Shown: piece after piece, positions 15,512 through 24,726 of the stretch
Layout: the number at the start of each line of letters is the position of its first letter
Position numbering within the stretch: the first letter of the stretch is position 1
Assembly: GCF_030997045.1 (NCBI RefSeq)
Contig: NZ_CP116899.1
Coordinates: 1,736,001 to 1,800,000, forward strand
Source of the DNA: Microbulbifer sp. TB1203
Lineage (GTDB): Bacteria > Pseudomonadota > Gammaproteobacteria > Pseudomonadales > Cellvibrionaceae
Direction of reading: 5' to 3'
DNA: 64,000 nt
Translations under genes and position numbers: made by a program
The notes under the pieces: model-generated
What the model was told of the DNA's origin: nothing
The model's input: only the letters and a program-made list of their open reading frames with translations
Databases searched by the model: none

Positions 15512-16103
15512 TATGCCCCTATCGCTGACAATACCATTTAATTTATATTATAAATAACAGTTTTGCCCTGCCTCCAGGGTGAGAATATAAAAAGAGATGG
15601 TTGAGAGCGATGACAGAGAAGTCAGGTGGCGGCCTCCGCAGGAGGGAACTGCCGCCAAATATCCACATTTCACAGCCGCACTCAGAAAGTGATATCCGTC
15701 ACAATTCAGCGATCAGTATTTCCCATCTTGCTTTTCTTTTTCCCCTCTCACCTGTGTCTTACGGGCATTATCTCTGTGCTGCAAGCGGTCCTGTTTCGGA
15801 CCTCACTGGGTGGCTAAGGCGCTGACAGAGAAATCTAAAGAGGATTTCCTGGAAGCGGTTTTACAGCGTAGCGAATGGTGGCGGCGGTTGACTGAACGCG
15901 GTCACCAGAACGTACGAGTAGTGGAATGGGATGCCGGGTACTGCCGGACCCCAGCGCGGTGTTTTTCAGAGGCATTTATCGGCCGAAGCGCCTCCATGCG
16001 GAGATAACGGCCGCAGTATCAATACGGAAGTTAACAAGTTACGGGGGGTTCAGATGGTGCCTCTGCACACTGCTCGAGCCGCTCTGAAGCGAGGGATTAT
16101 CAA
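15512..16103. other. Long upstream region of the esterase genes
   Basis: No convincing gene. A 65-codon plus-strand frame at 15810-16007 (with SEWWRRLTERGHQNVRVVEW) has no clear ribosome site. The region holds a short GGCGGC/GCCGCC stem near 15625-15652 and a duplicated TGACAGAGAAnTC (15609 and 15826). It probably contains the promoter of the CE12 pair plus gene debris. Confidence 0.4.
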
Positions 16104-18215
16104 ATGACCAGCACAAAAACATACCTGTTGTCGGTACTGTTGTATCTCGTATTTTCGCCGGCTTTCGCTGCGCAGGGTTCCATGACAATCGTCAATGACT
16201 GGGGCTCGGGATTCCAGGCCGAGGTGACCGTCACCAACGACGGTACTACCACCCTATCCAACTGGACAGCCGAGTTCGACATGGCCGTTGAAATCGGCAG
16301 CATCTGGAACGGCGAGCTGCAATCCAGCAGCGGCGGACACTTCGTGATTGGGCCAACGGGCTGGAATGCCGACATCGCACCAGGCGATTCCACTGCCTTT
16401 GGGTTCACTGCGGCACCGGGCAACCTGTCGGCAGTAAGTGTAGCCGTCAGCGGCGACGGTGGAGCCGGCTCCAATTCATCATCGAGCAGCACGTCTTCCA
16501 GTTCGTCGTCCACTTCCAGCAGTAGTTCGTCGAGCGGCGGGTGTACTCCGACGGCGATCACACCATATCTCCGTGTGGACGGCGGCGATTGGCAGCAGAC
16601 TGCCGAAGTTACCATCTCCGCCGGCAGTACCTTGCAATTCGGCCCTCACCCGGTTTCCGGCTCCTGGAGCTGGAGCGGCTGCGGCACGTCCGGTTCCCTG
16701 CGGGAGCAAACTGTGTCGCTGGTCTCCTCGTGCACGGCAACGGCAACCTATATCAACAGCTGTGGCGCTCAAAGCACACTGGATTTCCCTGTGACAGTGG
16801 AGAGCGGCGGAAGCACGGAAACCCTAATAGAGGAAAACACTACCGGCTTCTGCGGTGTGGACGGCACGATAGACAACAACCATGCCGGTTTTACCGGCAG
16901 TGGATTTGCCAATGCCGACAATTCACTCGGTGCGAGCGTGGATTACAGTGTGGATGCGGACCACGCGACCAGCGCGACGTTGGATGTTCGATTTGCGTCT
17001 GCCAGTAATCGCCCGGCCAGCATCGAGGTAAATGGTTTCGTAGCAGGCACCGTCAATTTTAATTCAACCGATTCGTGGACAAACTGGGCCAATGAAAGCA
17101 TTACCGTTGCGCTGCAGGCAGGTGAAAACACCATACGTCTGGTGCCGCAAACCGCCGACGGTCTGCCCAATGTCGATTCCCTGACGCTTGTCGGTAGTGG
17201 CTTAAATCCCGGGGCGTGTAATGCTGTCCCGGATTCATGTAATGACATGAATGGAGATGGTGATTCGCTGTTATCCTGCAGCGGCGATCCGGCCGTATGC
17301 CTCCTGGGCGGCGGTGTTGGCAGCTACCGTGTGGCCATGAGGTTTGATACCGGATACAGTGGCGACCTCGAAGTCTTCGCCGAATCCCGGCGGCGAATGT
17401 TTACTTCGCCCCAACAAAGCGCTTCCGCCGACCGTTGCGTGGATTTTCTGGTGGATGTCCGAGATCCGGAGGGCGAGCCCTACCAGTCGGACCATGGTAC
17501 ATCGGGATTGAATCTGCGCATTACCAAGGGTACCGGAGCCTTGACTGCATTAAGCGCCAGCCCGGTGACCAGCCCGAGAACGTTATTTATTGCCGGGGAC
17601 TCGACCGTCGCCGATCAGCTACCCCAACTGTGGGCGCCGGCCGAATCCCGATATACCGGATGGGGCCAGTTTATCCCGGCTTATTTTGGAAATGACATAT
17701 CCATTTCCAATTACGCGGATTCCGGTGAAGGCACCGCGGCATTCAGGACCGACGGGGGCGGCTTGTGGAACAGGATTAATGCCCGATTGAACCCCGGTGA
17801 TTGGGTGATGATCCAACTGGGCCATAACGATAAAACCACCTCCGGGTCGCTCTATCGATCGAGGATCACGAATATGGTGACCGCCATTCGCAGTAAAGGT
17901 GCAAATCCGATACTGATCACCCCGATGATACGCAACACTGGCGATCCATTATCCGCGCAGCATATCTGGGGTGACCTGAACATCCGCAATGAACTTATCG
18001 GCGTGGCAAACGCGCAAAACGTGCCTTTGATCGACCTGATGAAGCTTTCCAGTGAATGGGCGGAACGTATCGGCCGCTCCGCGGCACAGGCCTATTTTGT
18101 CGATAACGATAGGACTCACTCTAATGAAATGGGAGCGGAATTGTTTGCGCAAATGATCGTTAGTGAACTTCGCCAACAAAATATTGGCATCATAGATTAC
18201 TTGCGCAATCCATAA
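16104..18215 (+). CDS. Secreted CE12-type acetylesterase with CBM2
   Basis: 703 residues, exported (signal peptide to about residue 22, SPAFA-AQG). Order: CBM2 cellulose-binding module (about 23-118), a polyserine linker (about 121-147), an Ig-like module (GCTPTAITPYLRVDGGDW...TATYINSCGA), a galactose-binding CBM35/CBM6-like module (about 238-370), the beta domain typical of CE12 (ESRRRMF) and an SGNH catalytic domain. Catalytic blocks: GDST near 498, GHND near 573, and DRTH near 670. CE12 enzymes remove acetyl groups from rhamnogalacturonan and xylan. Polyserine linkers are typical of Cellvibrionales. The next gene is a paralogue 55 bp downstream, so the two are probably co-transcribed. Confidence 0.88.
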   Translation: MTSTKTYLLSVLLYLVFSPAFAAQGSMTIVNDWGSGFQAEVTVTNDGTTTLSNWTAEFDMAVEIGSIWNGELQSSSGGHFVIGPTGWNADIAPGDSTAFGFTAAPGNLSAVSVAVSGDGGAGSNSSSSSTSSSSSSTSSSSSSSGGCTPTAITPYLRVDGGDWQQTAEVTISAGSTLQFGPHPVSGSWSWSGCGTSGSLREQTVSLVSSCTATATYINSCGAQSTLDFPVTVESGGSTETLIEENTTGFCGVDGTIDNNHAGFTGSGFANADNSLGASVDYSVDADHATSATLDVRFASASNRPASIEVNGFVAGTVNFNSTDSWTNWANESITVALQAGENTIRLVPQTADGLPNVDSLTLVGSGLNPGACNAVPDSCNDMNGDGDSLLSCSGDPAVCLLGGGVGSYRVAMRFDTGYSGDLEVFAESRRRMFTSPQQSASADRCVDFLVDVRDPEGEPYQSDHGTSGLNLRITKGTGALTALSASPVTSPRTLFIAGDSTVADQLPQLWAPAESRYTGWGQFIPAYFGNDISISNYADSGEGTAAFRTDGGGLWNRINARLNPGDWVMIQLGHNDKTTSGSLYRSRITNMVTAIRSKGANPILITPMIRNTGDPLSAQHIWGDLNIRNELIGVANAQNVPLIDLMKLSSEWAERIGRSAAQAYFVDNDRTHSNEMGAELFAQMIVSELRQQNIGIIDYLRNP

Positions 18216-18270
18216 CGTGAACTTAGGCGAAAGCGAACCGGGCACATGGCCCACTAGTGGAGAGTTTATC

Positions 18271-20829
18271 ATGATAAACATCAAGCGCAGCTTGGCTGCA
18301 ATACTTCTATGCCTTACGTGGCAGACGGTATACGGTGCCCAGGGTTCCATGACCATCACCAACGACTGGGGCTCGGGTTTTCAGGCCGAGGTCACTGTTA
18401 CCAACGATGGCACCACCACGCTGTCGAACTGGACCGCCGAGTTCGACATGCCCGTTGAAATCGGTAGCATCTGGAACGGCGAGGTGCAATCCAGCGACGG
18501 TGAACACTTCGCAATTGGGCCGGCAGGCTGGAACGCCGAGATCGCACCGGGTGGTTCGACTTCCTTTGGATTCACCGCGACACCGGGCAACGTACCGGCG
18601 GCGAGCGTGACGGTAAGGGGTGACGGGGGAACGGGTTCCAGCTCGTCGAGTTCCAGTTCGTCGAGTACCAGCTCCTCGTCAAGCAGTTCGTCCTCCAGCG
18701 GCGGATGCGCTCCAACGGCGATAACACCTTACGCGAGTGTGGATGGCGGCAGCTGGCAGGAAACCTCCAGTTTGACTCTCTCAGCCGGCAGCACCGTGGA
18801 GCTTGGCCCGCATCCGACTTCGGGCTCCTGGAGTTGGAACGGCTGCGGCACATCGGGTTCATCGCGGGAGCAGACGGTATCCCCCAACTCTTCCTGCACC
18901 GCGACGGCGACCTACACCAACAGCTGCGGCGCCCAAAGCACACAAGACTTTTCGCTGACAGTCGAGAGCAGCCAAGCTACGGAAATCGTAATCGAGGAAA
19001 ACACCACCGGCTTCTGCCGTGTTGACGGCTCGGTCGACAATAACAATGACGGCTTTACCGGCACTGGTTTTGCCAACACCGACAACGCCACAGGCACTGG
19101 GGTCAACTGGCAAATCGAGGTCAGTCAGGCGGGCACCTACAGTTTGCAGTGGCGCTATGCCAATGGCGGCGCGAATGGACGCCCTGGCGATGTGCTGATT
19201 GACGGCCAGACACAGTTTTACGGCGTGGCGTTTGCGGTGACCGATGGCTGGACAACCTGGGCGAACAGCGAGACGATTGAACTGTGGCTTGAGCAGGGCA
19301 CGCACACGATCCGCCTGCAAGCCACCACTGCCGATGGTCTGGGTAATATTGACTCCTTGAGCATCACCGGGAACAGCGGCATCAGCGCCAATGAGTGTGG
19401 AAGCAGCGACGCCATTACCCTCTGGATGGCTGGCGACTCTACCGTGATGAATGGTGGGTCTTCCTGTCCACACGGGTGGGGCCGCGACTTTGCAAGTTAC
19501 TTTAACGGCAATGTCAGCGTGCAAAACCTGGCAGTCGGTGGGCGTAGTGTTCGCACCTGGCTTTACGACGTGCAATCCAGTGTTGGCAGTGATGGGGAGT
19601 GTATTTTAAATACCGACTCCAGTGGGAATCCGATCTTGCAAAACCGGTGGCAAACCACGCTGTCCGGCATGAAAAACGGTGACTATTTATTCATTCAGTT
19701 TGGTATTAATGATGGTTCCAGCACCTGTCCGCGACACGTCGGTTCCAATGCCTTCATGGAGGCTTATCAAATGATGGCCGAAGCGGCTCGAGCAAGAGGC
19801 GCAACGCCGATATTTATCACACCTGTATCAGCGATCCGTTGTTCTGGCAGTACCGCTGTGGCAACACGCGGATTTTTATCAGAAACCATTAATTTAGGTG
19901 CAAGTCTTGGTGTGCCCGTCATCGATCTACACCAACGCAGTATTCAGCTGTATAACGAGCGGGGTTTCTGCCCGATTCCGGGTGGCGGTGACGTATCGGA
20001 AAGCACTGGCGGAGCGGTCGGCGCGTTCTTCTGTAACGACCATACCCATTTCGACACAAGTGGAGCCTACGATATTGCTGGTCTCGTGGTGCAAGGTCTC
20101 CGCGATCTGAATATTCCTTTGGCCCAACACCTAAAAGTTGATACCTCAACCCCGGTAAATGTTTTCCTGGCAGGCGATTCCATCGTTTCAAGTTATACCG
20201 ATACGTCAAGCCCTAACGATATGGCAGGCTGGGGCCAAATGTTGCCGGAGCAGTATAACGCCAATGTCAATGTTTATAACCACGCAGTTGGGGGGCGTAC
20301 CGCACGCCGTTTTATTGACGAAGGGCGTCTCGATGCTATTTGGGCAGAGGCCAACGCAGGTGACTATTTACTGGTGCAGTTTGGTACCAATGATGGCCAC
20401 AGAACCGCAACCTATACCATCAATGGGCAAACTATTCCCTACTATCTGGATCCGGATACCGATTTTAAATCCTACTTGTCGCAATACATAAACGGTGCCC
20501 GTGCGCGAGGAATCAATCTGGGCTTCGTTACGCCGACCCCCAGAAATTCCGCGTATTGTACTGGTGGAAACGGCACCGGCCGGTGGGCGCAAGCAATGCG
20601 GGAGCTCGCATCTGCCGAAGGTATACCCCTGATCGATTTGAATCGAAAGACAGTGGACCACTTAACGGCGATTTGTCCCTCACCGACGCCAGAGGACTTC
20701 TTTTTTGTGCGTGCTGACGGCTCGATCGACGGCACACATTTCCAAGAGAATGGGGCACGTAATCTCGCGCGCTTTGTCGCAGATGGCATTGGCGAAGCGG
20801 GCATGGTTTTGGACAACTATCGCAAGTAA
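18271..20829 (+). CDS. Secreted two-catalytic-domain SGNH/CE12 esterase with CBM2
   Basis: 852 residues. The N-terminal half repeats the architecture of the gene before it: signal peptide, CBM2, polyserine linker, Ig-like module and CBM35/6-like module, with near-identical CBM2 sequence. Two SGNH esterase domains follow. The first has GDST (about 388), GGRS, GIND and DHTH. The second has GDSI (about 635), GGRT, GTND and DGTH. Both keep the Ser, Gly, Asn and Asp-x-x-His blocks, so both are probably active. Likely role: deacetylation of pectin or xylan outside the cell. The ATG at 18271 has GGAG upstream and starts the signal peptide; the TTG at 18217 is not needed. A strong terminator follows. 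Confidence 0.88.
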   Translation: MINIKRSLAAILLCLTWQTVYGAQGSMTITNDWGSGFQAEVTVTNDGTTTLSNWTAEFDMPVEIGSIWNGEVQSSDGEHFAIGPAGWNAEIAPGGSTSFGFTATPGNVPAASVTVRGDGGTGSSSSSSSSSSTSSSSSSSSSSGGCAPTAITPYASVDGGSWQETSSLTLSAGSTVELGPHPTSGSWSWNGCGTSGSSREQTVSPNSSCTATATYTNSCGAQSTQDFSLTVESSQATEIVIEENTTGFCRVDGSVDNNNDGFTGTGFANTDNATGTGVNWQIEVSQAGTYSLQWRYANGGANGRPGDVLIDGQTQFYGVAFAVTDGWTTWANSETIELWLEQGTHTIRLQATTADGLGNIDSLSITGNSGISANECGSSDAITLWMAGDSTVMNGGSSCPHGWGRDFASYFNGNVSVQNLAVGGRSVRTWLYDVQSSVGSDGECILNTDSSGNPILQNRWQTTLSGMKNGDYLFIQFGINDGSSTCPRHVGSNAFMEAYQMMAEAARARGATPIFITPVSAIRCSGSTAVATRGFLSETINLGASLGVPVIDLHQRSIQLYNERGFCPIPGGGDVSESTGGAVGAFFCNDHTHFDTSGAYDIAGLVVQGLRDLNIPLAQHLKVDTSTPVNVFLAGDSIVSSYTDTSSPNDMAGWGQMLPEQYNANVNVYNHAVGGRTARRFIDEGRLDAIWAEANAGDYLLVQFGTNDGHRTATYTINGQTIPYYLDPDTDFKSYLSQYINGARARGINLGFVTPTPRNSAYCTGGNGTGRWAQAMRELASAEGIPLIDLNRKTVDHLTAICPSPTPEDFFFVRADGSIDGTHFQENGARNLARFVADGIGEAGMVLDNYRK

Positions 20830-20837
20830 ACCTCAGG

Positions 20838-20868
20838 AGCATAAACAGCTACGGCTGTTTATGCTTTT
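20838..20868 (+). terminator. Terminator of the esterase operon
   Basis: Perfect 12-bp stem AGCATAAACAGC / GCTGTTTATGCT with a TACG loop, followed by TTTTG, 8 bases after the esterase stop codon. Confidence 0.93.
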
Positions 20869-20912
20869 GAAATGGGAGCGGAGTTGTTTTCCCAAACGAT
20901 TTCCAAAACTGC
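20869..20912 (+). pseudogene. Relic of a third CE12 esterase C-terminus
   Basis: GAAATGGGAGCGGAGTTGTT followed by CCCAAACGATT matches the end of the first esterase at 18125-18165 (GAAATGGGAGCGGAATTGTT GCGCAAATGATC), which encodes EMGAELFAQMI. Only about 40 bases survive. It suggests the array once contained another esterase copy or arose by unequal recombination. The rest of the gap to 21123 shows no gene. Confidence 0.55.
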
Positions 20913-21123
20913 TGCGTGGCCGTCCGGCCGCGCAGCATACCGGCGGACGAAAGCCGTGCCGGCTTCAAGATTGGCAGCAGCAGGAGTACAACGAGCAGCT
21001 CGGGAGACAGCGGATCAGCGGGATGTGGCTCAGCTCCCGAGCTATAATGAAGAAGTATTGTTGAGGTTCCATATGAGCAGCAATCCGAACAAGTACCATG
21101 GATGAGGCCACCAGCTAACCGCT

Positions 21124-21564
21124 ATGCGACTGTGGTCATTGCACCCGAAATATCTGGACCGCCAGGGACTGGTAGCCCTGTGGCGGGAAGCCCTCTTGGC
21201 ACAAGCTGTTCTTCGAGGCGAAACTCGGGGATACCGCAACCACCCACAACTCGACCGGTTCAGAAACCACCCTGCACCACTCACGGCGATGTCGCTCTAT
21301 TTGAGTGGGATTTATTCAGAGGCGATGGCGCGCGGCTATCATTTCGATAGGAGCAAGTTCCGGATCGTTCGCAAGCACCTCACTCTTCCGGTAACGTCCG
21401 GACAACTGGAGTACGAATGGAATCATCTAATGGAGAAGCTTTGCACCCGAAGCCCCGAGACGTACCAAATGTGGCGAAAGACGGAATTCCCCGAAGCCCA
21501 CCCGCTGATGGAAGTGTACCCGGGAGACGTTGAACCATGGGAACGTAAACATGGGAGCGCCTAA
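21124..21564 (+). CDS. Pyrimidine dimer DNA glycosylase (endonuclease V type)
   Basis: 146 residues starting MRLWSLHPKYLDRQGLVALW REALLAQAVL, the signature of the pyrimidine dimer DNA glycosylase family related to T4 DenV, followed by RGYRNHPQLDRF and the tail EFPEAHPLMEVYPGDVEPWE. Such enzymes cut the glycosyl bond at UV-induced cyclobutane dimers and nick the DNA. Cytoplasmic. Stands alone between the esterases and a secreted protein gene. The ribosome site is weak. Confidence 0.85.
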   Translation: MRLWSLHPKYLDRQGLVALWREALLAQAVLRGETRGYRNHPQLDRFRNHPAPLTAMSLYLSGIYSEAMARGYHFDRSKFRIVRKHLTLPVTSGQLEYEWNHLMEKLCTRSPETYQMWRKTEFPEAHPLMEVYPGDVEPWERKHGSA

Positions 21565-21762
21565 TCTGGCCGTCCGATCAGGCACTAGACCTTTTGTTTT
21601 AGCGCCCCGGCAAAACACAACGGGGGTCACATCATATCTGCGATACCGTCGGCATTCCATGAACGACCGTCCGGCGACCGTCTAAAATAGTGGCTTAAAT
21701 CTCTCTCCAAGAACCGCTATCCTTGGGCACGTCTTAATCTCTATGGAACAGGAGTCAACCCC

Positions 21763-22224
21763 ATGCCCCATATCCTCAAGATCACCTTCGGCGCCGCCGC
21801 GCTGGCTTTGGGCCTGAGCACCACCGCTCTGGCGCAATCCGACCGCGAAGTGTACGAATACGCCATCAAGCGCGCAGCTCGCATCTGCCCTGCGTACAGC
21901 AAAGAAAATACGCCCCCGGTGATCAAGGCCGCGCCGGTGGGCGCTCTGCGTGTATTGGAGGACCGAGGCTATGTGATCTGTCCCGACCTGCGCCTGGAGG
22001 CCGATGCGCCCGCGGTATGGTACGGCAATGTCGGTGTGTTCGTGTGGAATCCGAAAGTGGACGGCGCCGGCGAGGTGATCGTCGCCAAGGTCGATGCCAT
22101 GACCCGGAGCGAGGCGTTCCCGGTGGAGATCGTGGTATGGGATAAGCAAGGCGAGCGAATGGAAAACCAAACCGTGCCGAAGTTCGAGGCCCGGCCTGGC
22201 GCCTCTCTGCCCTCGAAGCGATGA
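21763..22224 (+). CDS. Secreted hypothetical protein
   Basis: 153 residues with a clear signal peptide (ITFGAAALALGLSTTALAQS) and ACAGGAG ribosome site. The mature part contains two or three cysteines (ARICPAYS, YVICPDL) and mainly beta-type sequence (VWYGNVGVFVWNPKVDGAGE VIVAKVDAM). I do not recognise the family. Periplasmic or extracellular. A hairpin shared with 6.66 kb follows. Confidence 0.6.
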   Translation: MPHILKITFGAAALALGLSTTALAQSDREVYEYAIKRAARICPAYSKENTPPVIKAAPVGALRVLEDRGYVICPDLRLEADAPAVWYGNVGVFVWNPKVDGAGEVIVAKVDAMTRSEAFPVEIVVWDKQGERMENQTVPKFEARPGASLPSKR

Positions 22225-22272
22225 TCACCGCCGGAGTGACGAAGTCGTTGTTCAGAGATTCTTGAGTACTAT

Positions 22273-22289
22273 GCCCGCTATGTGCGGGC
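22273..22289. terminator. Hairpin, shared with 6662-6678
   Basis: GCCCGC-TATGT-GCGGGC followed by TATAAA, between the secreted protein and the convergent AraC-type regulator. It is the same palindrome as in the island. A CGCCGGAGTGACGAA fragment at 22229-22243 also matches the REP-like element at 26.8 kb. Confidence 0.55.
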
Positions 22290-22367
22290 TATAAATTCCA
22301 CAGGCTTTTTGTATTTCAATCTCGCAACTTATAGTTCACTGGTTTCACCTGCCCTCCCCTACAGCCC

Positions 22368-23381
22368 TTACAAACGTCCGTACTTGTTACGATAGTCCTG
22401 CGGTGTAACTCCGGTAAGGCGTTTAAAAGTGCTGCGAAAGGTTTTACTGTCGTTGTAGCCAACTTCGTAGGTCAAGGCCTGGATATTTTTCTTGCCGCTT
22501 TCCAGTGCTTTTTTGGCGGCTTCGATCTTCACACGCTGAATATATTCAATCGGCGTAACCTGAACCGCCTGTTTGAAGCGGCGGATGAAATTGCGTTTGC
22601 TCATATTCACATGCGAGGCAACCTGCTCGATGCTGATATCCTCGCCGTAGTGTTCTTCAATAAAATTCTGTGCATTCAGGATTGCCTTGTCACCGTGTCG
22701 GTTCAGGCCACTGAATACGGAAAAATGCGCTTGACTCATATGATCGCGATGGATGGAGAAGTTCTTGGCGACCTGCACTCCCACATCGTGCCCGCAGAAT
22801 TTCTCAACGAGATACAAAATCAAATTCAACGACGAAAATGCACCGCCACCGGTATATATGCCGTTTTGATCGGTGAGTACGGAATCCGGTTGCAGATCCA
22901 CTTTCGGGAAGCGCTGACGCATATCGTCGATAACGGCCCAGTGCGAAGTGCAGGCTTTACCTTCCAGCAATCCGGCCTCCGCCAGGAAGTAGCTGCCCTT
23001 GCACAAGCTCGCGATTTCCGTTCCCGCCTCATAGTGCCGCTTTAGCCATGCTATCGCCGCGCTGCTTTTTCTCCGTAACAGATCCCATTCGCCCGCGAAA
23101 GCGGGAACGAGAATCAGGTTCTGATTATGGCCGTCGGACCTTGGCGGCACCTCTTTCAGGCTGCGCTGGCAAGCGAATGACGCGGGACTGCCGAGCTGAA
23201 TCTCGCTGGCCTGCTGGGCAACCAGGGAGATCTCAAAAGCCGCCGCCCGCCCCATCTGCGTGAGGATGTCGTTGGTGCGCATGAATATATCCAGGGGCGC
23301 TGCCGCCGAGGAGAGCACAACATCTTCATAAATCAGGATGTAGACATTCTTCACCGTCGCATGTCTCTCTGTGTCTTTCAC
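22368..23381 (-). CDS. GlxA-type AraC family transcriptional regulator
   Basis: 337 residues. Residues about 12-185 form a DJ-1/PfpI (class I glutamine amidotransferase-like) domain, with YILIYEDVVLSSAAAPLDIF and ASLCKGSYFLAEAGLLEGK, where the nucleophile-elbow Cys is present. Residues about 235-337 form two AraC helix-turn-helix motifs (ISIEQVASHVNMSKRNFIRR FKQAVQVTPIEYIQ and LTYEVGYNDSKTFRSTFKRL TGVTP). It is transcribed divergently from a DUF899 gene 120 bp away and probably controls it. Pieces of a second copy of this gene lie at 30.94-31.08 kb. Confidence 0.9.
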   Translation of the reverse strand: MKDTERHATVKNVYILIYEDVVLSSAAAPLDIFMRTNDILTQMGRAAAFEISLVAQQASEIQLGSPASFACQRSLKEVPPRSDGHNQNLILVPAFAGEWDLLRRKSSAAIAWLKRHYEAGTEIASLCKGSYFLAEAGLLEGKACTSHWAVIDDMRQRFPKVDLQPDSVLTDQNGIYTGGGAFSSLNLILYLVEKFCGHDVGVQVAKNFSIHRDHMSQAHFSVFSGLNRHGDKAILNAQNFIEEHYGEDISIEQVASHVNMSKRNFIRRFKQAVQVTPIEYIQRVKIEAAKKALESGKKNIQALTYEVGYNDSKTFRSTFKRLTGVTPQDYRNKYGRL

Positions 23382-23501
23382 TCCGAAAGATCATACGCGC
23401 GGATATGGCACAAAACCACCCTCTCCACGTCATTTGACCGCATCGCTCGCGAGGGCGCGAAGAACCATACTGCCCCCCCAGTACTACAAACGGAGATCGA
23501 T

Positions 23502-24149
23502 ATGAACCAGATAATTAATGAACAGGAATGGCAAAGCGCACTGGATGCTTTTCGAATCAAGGAAAAGGAGCACACCCGGCTCCGGGATGCGTTAAACGCC
23601 GAGCGCCGCCGCCTGCCGATGACGGAAATCAGCAAAACCTATAGTTTTACCGGCCCCGAGGGCAAAGTCAGCTTGCTGGACTTGTTTGAAGGGCGCAAGC
23701 AGCTGATTGTCTACCATTTTATGTTTGCCGAGTCGCCCTGCACCGGCTGCTCGATGATGGTCGACAATATGGGGCATATCGCCCATATCCACGCGCGCGA
23801 TACCTCATTGGCGCTGGTTTCCCTCGCCCCATATCCAAAGCTCGCCGCATTCAAGGAACGTATGGGTTGGCAGTTTCCGTGGTACTCCTCCGAGAGTAGC
23901 GATTTCAACAGGGATTTCGGCGCGACCCGCGAGAACGGCGAAATGTTTGGCGTAAGCGTATTTATCCGCGATAACGACACTATTTACCGCAGCTACCACA
24001 CCACCCTGCGCGGCGCGGAATACCTGGGTTCCAATTTTTCTTATCTCGATCTCACGCCAATGGGCCGCCAGGAACTCTGGGAGGACAGCCCGGGAGAAGT
24101 TCCGCAAACCCCACCCTACCAGTGGTGGCGCAAGCACGATGAATATTGA
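23502..24149 (+). CDS. DUF899 thioredoxin-like protein
   Basis: 215 residues, cytoplasmic. The sequence KTYSFTGPEGKVSLLDLFEG RKQLIVYHFMF, then SPCTGCSMMVDNMGHIAHIH and the end of the GRQELWEDSPG type are hallmarks of DUF899, a thioredoxin-fold family whose biochemical role is not settled. A CxxC-like pair (CTGC) sits at the thioredoxin active-site position. The frame extends upstream, but the ATG at 23502 has GGAG at the right distance. Divergent AraC/GlxA regulator upstream. Confidence 0.88.
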   Translation: MNQIINEQEWQSALDAFRIKEKEHTRLRDALNAERRRLPMTEISKTYSFTGPEGKVSLLDLFEGRKQLIVYHFMFAESPCTGCSMMVDNMGHIAHIHARDTSLALVSLAPYPKLAAFKERMGWQFPWYSSESSDFNRDFGATRENGEMFGVSVFIRDNDTIYRSYHTTLRGAEYLGSNFSYLDLTPMGRQELWEDSPGEVPQTPPYQWWRKHDEY

Positions 24150-24160
24150 GGAGCTTGACG

Positions 24161-24349
24161 ATGTGTCCGCTATGTGCCGCGACCGGGCTGACGACCTGGA
24201 TACTTGCCGGAGGTTTAGGCAGTAGCTGCGCCGCCACGGCGGTTATTTACTGGCGCAAACGAAGAGTATCTCCATCTGACGATTCGTTTAGGGAGGCCGG
24301 CGGGAGCGTCGGCACCCCGCCGACACAGCCACTTCAACGACCGAAGTAA
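24161..24349 (+). CDS. Small membrane protein with N-terminal CPLC motif
   Basis: 62 residues, MCPLCAATGLTTWILAGGLG SSCAATAVIYWRKRR..., with a strong GAGGAG ribosome site 11 bp after the DUF899 stop, so probably co-transcribed. The MCPxC start followed by one Gly/Ala-rich helix and a basic stretch is common to a group of short uncharacterised bacterial membrane proteins. Its 3' end overlaps the citrate synthase relic, so the C-terminus may be hybrid. Confidence 0.55.
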   Translation: MCPLCAATGLTTWILAGGLGSSCAATAVIYWRKRRVSPSDDSFREAGGSVGTPPTQPLQRPK

Positions 24350-24382
24350 AGCACGCGGGGGCGGATCAGTCGCGAGTCCCTG
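24335..24382 (-). pseudogene. Relic of a citrate synthase C-terminus
   Basis: On the minus strand the bases encode RDSRLIRPRVLYFGR, nearly the same as the last residues of the citrate synthase-like gene at 31970 (RDPRLIRPRALYVGR). About 45 bases survive. It shows that the AraC/DUF899 segment here was copied together with the tail of the citrate synthase locus at 32 kb. Confidence 0.75.
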
Positions 24383-24627
24383 TATCCCGGCCCGGAGATG
24401 CTTTCTGATCAAAGGCAGGACGCGCTTGCCTTTACAAACAGCACAGCTGCCTTTCTCGGGGCCGCGCCCAAGCGCTTCCGCAAGCGGGGATTGAGGCGCG
24501 TCCCTTGGCATCGAAGACCGGAGGATACGCAGCGTGTATCTTGCCAGGCACCGACTGGCGTCGTAATGTGGTGCGCCAGTTGATTGACGAGCCAAACCGC
24601 CGGATTAAAAAAGCCTTGGAGAAGCTT

Positions 24628-24661
24628 GAGCCGTATGCGAGGAAACCCGTACGGGCGGTTC
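24628..24661 (+). other. Group II intron-like hairpin in the gap before creB
   Basis: GAGCCGTATGCGAGGAAACC followed by CGTACGGGCGGTTC folds as GAGCCG.../...CGGTTC with a GGAAAC loop. It strongly resembles the conserved hairpin found next to the reverse transcriptase gene of bacterial group II introns. No intron protein is nearby. A GGTGCGC-GCG-GCGCACC palindrome lies at about 24673. Between 24383 and 24726 no gene is supported. Confidence 0.35.
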
Positions 24662-24726
24662 TCAGCCTTCCGGTGCGCGCGGCGCACCCTACCAGCGCTT
24701 TTTCCCCTGCAGACGAGATACAGCCC

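Noticed and set aside
15810..16007. 65-codon frame upstream of the first esterase
   Set aside because: No ribosome site, no recognisable family, and it lies in a region of repeats and debris.
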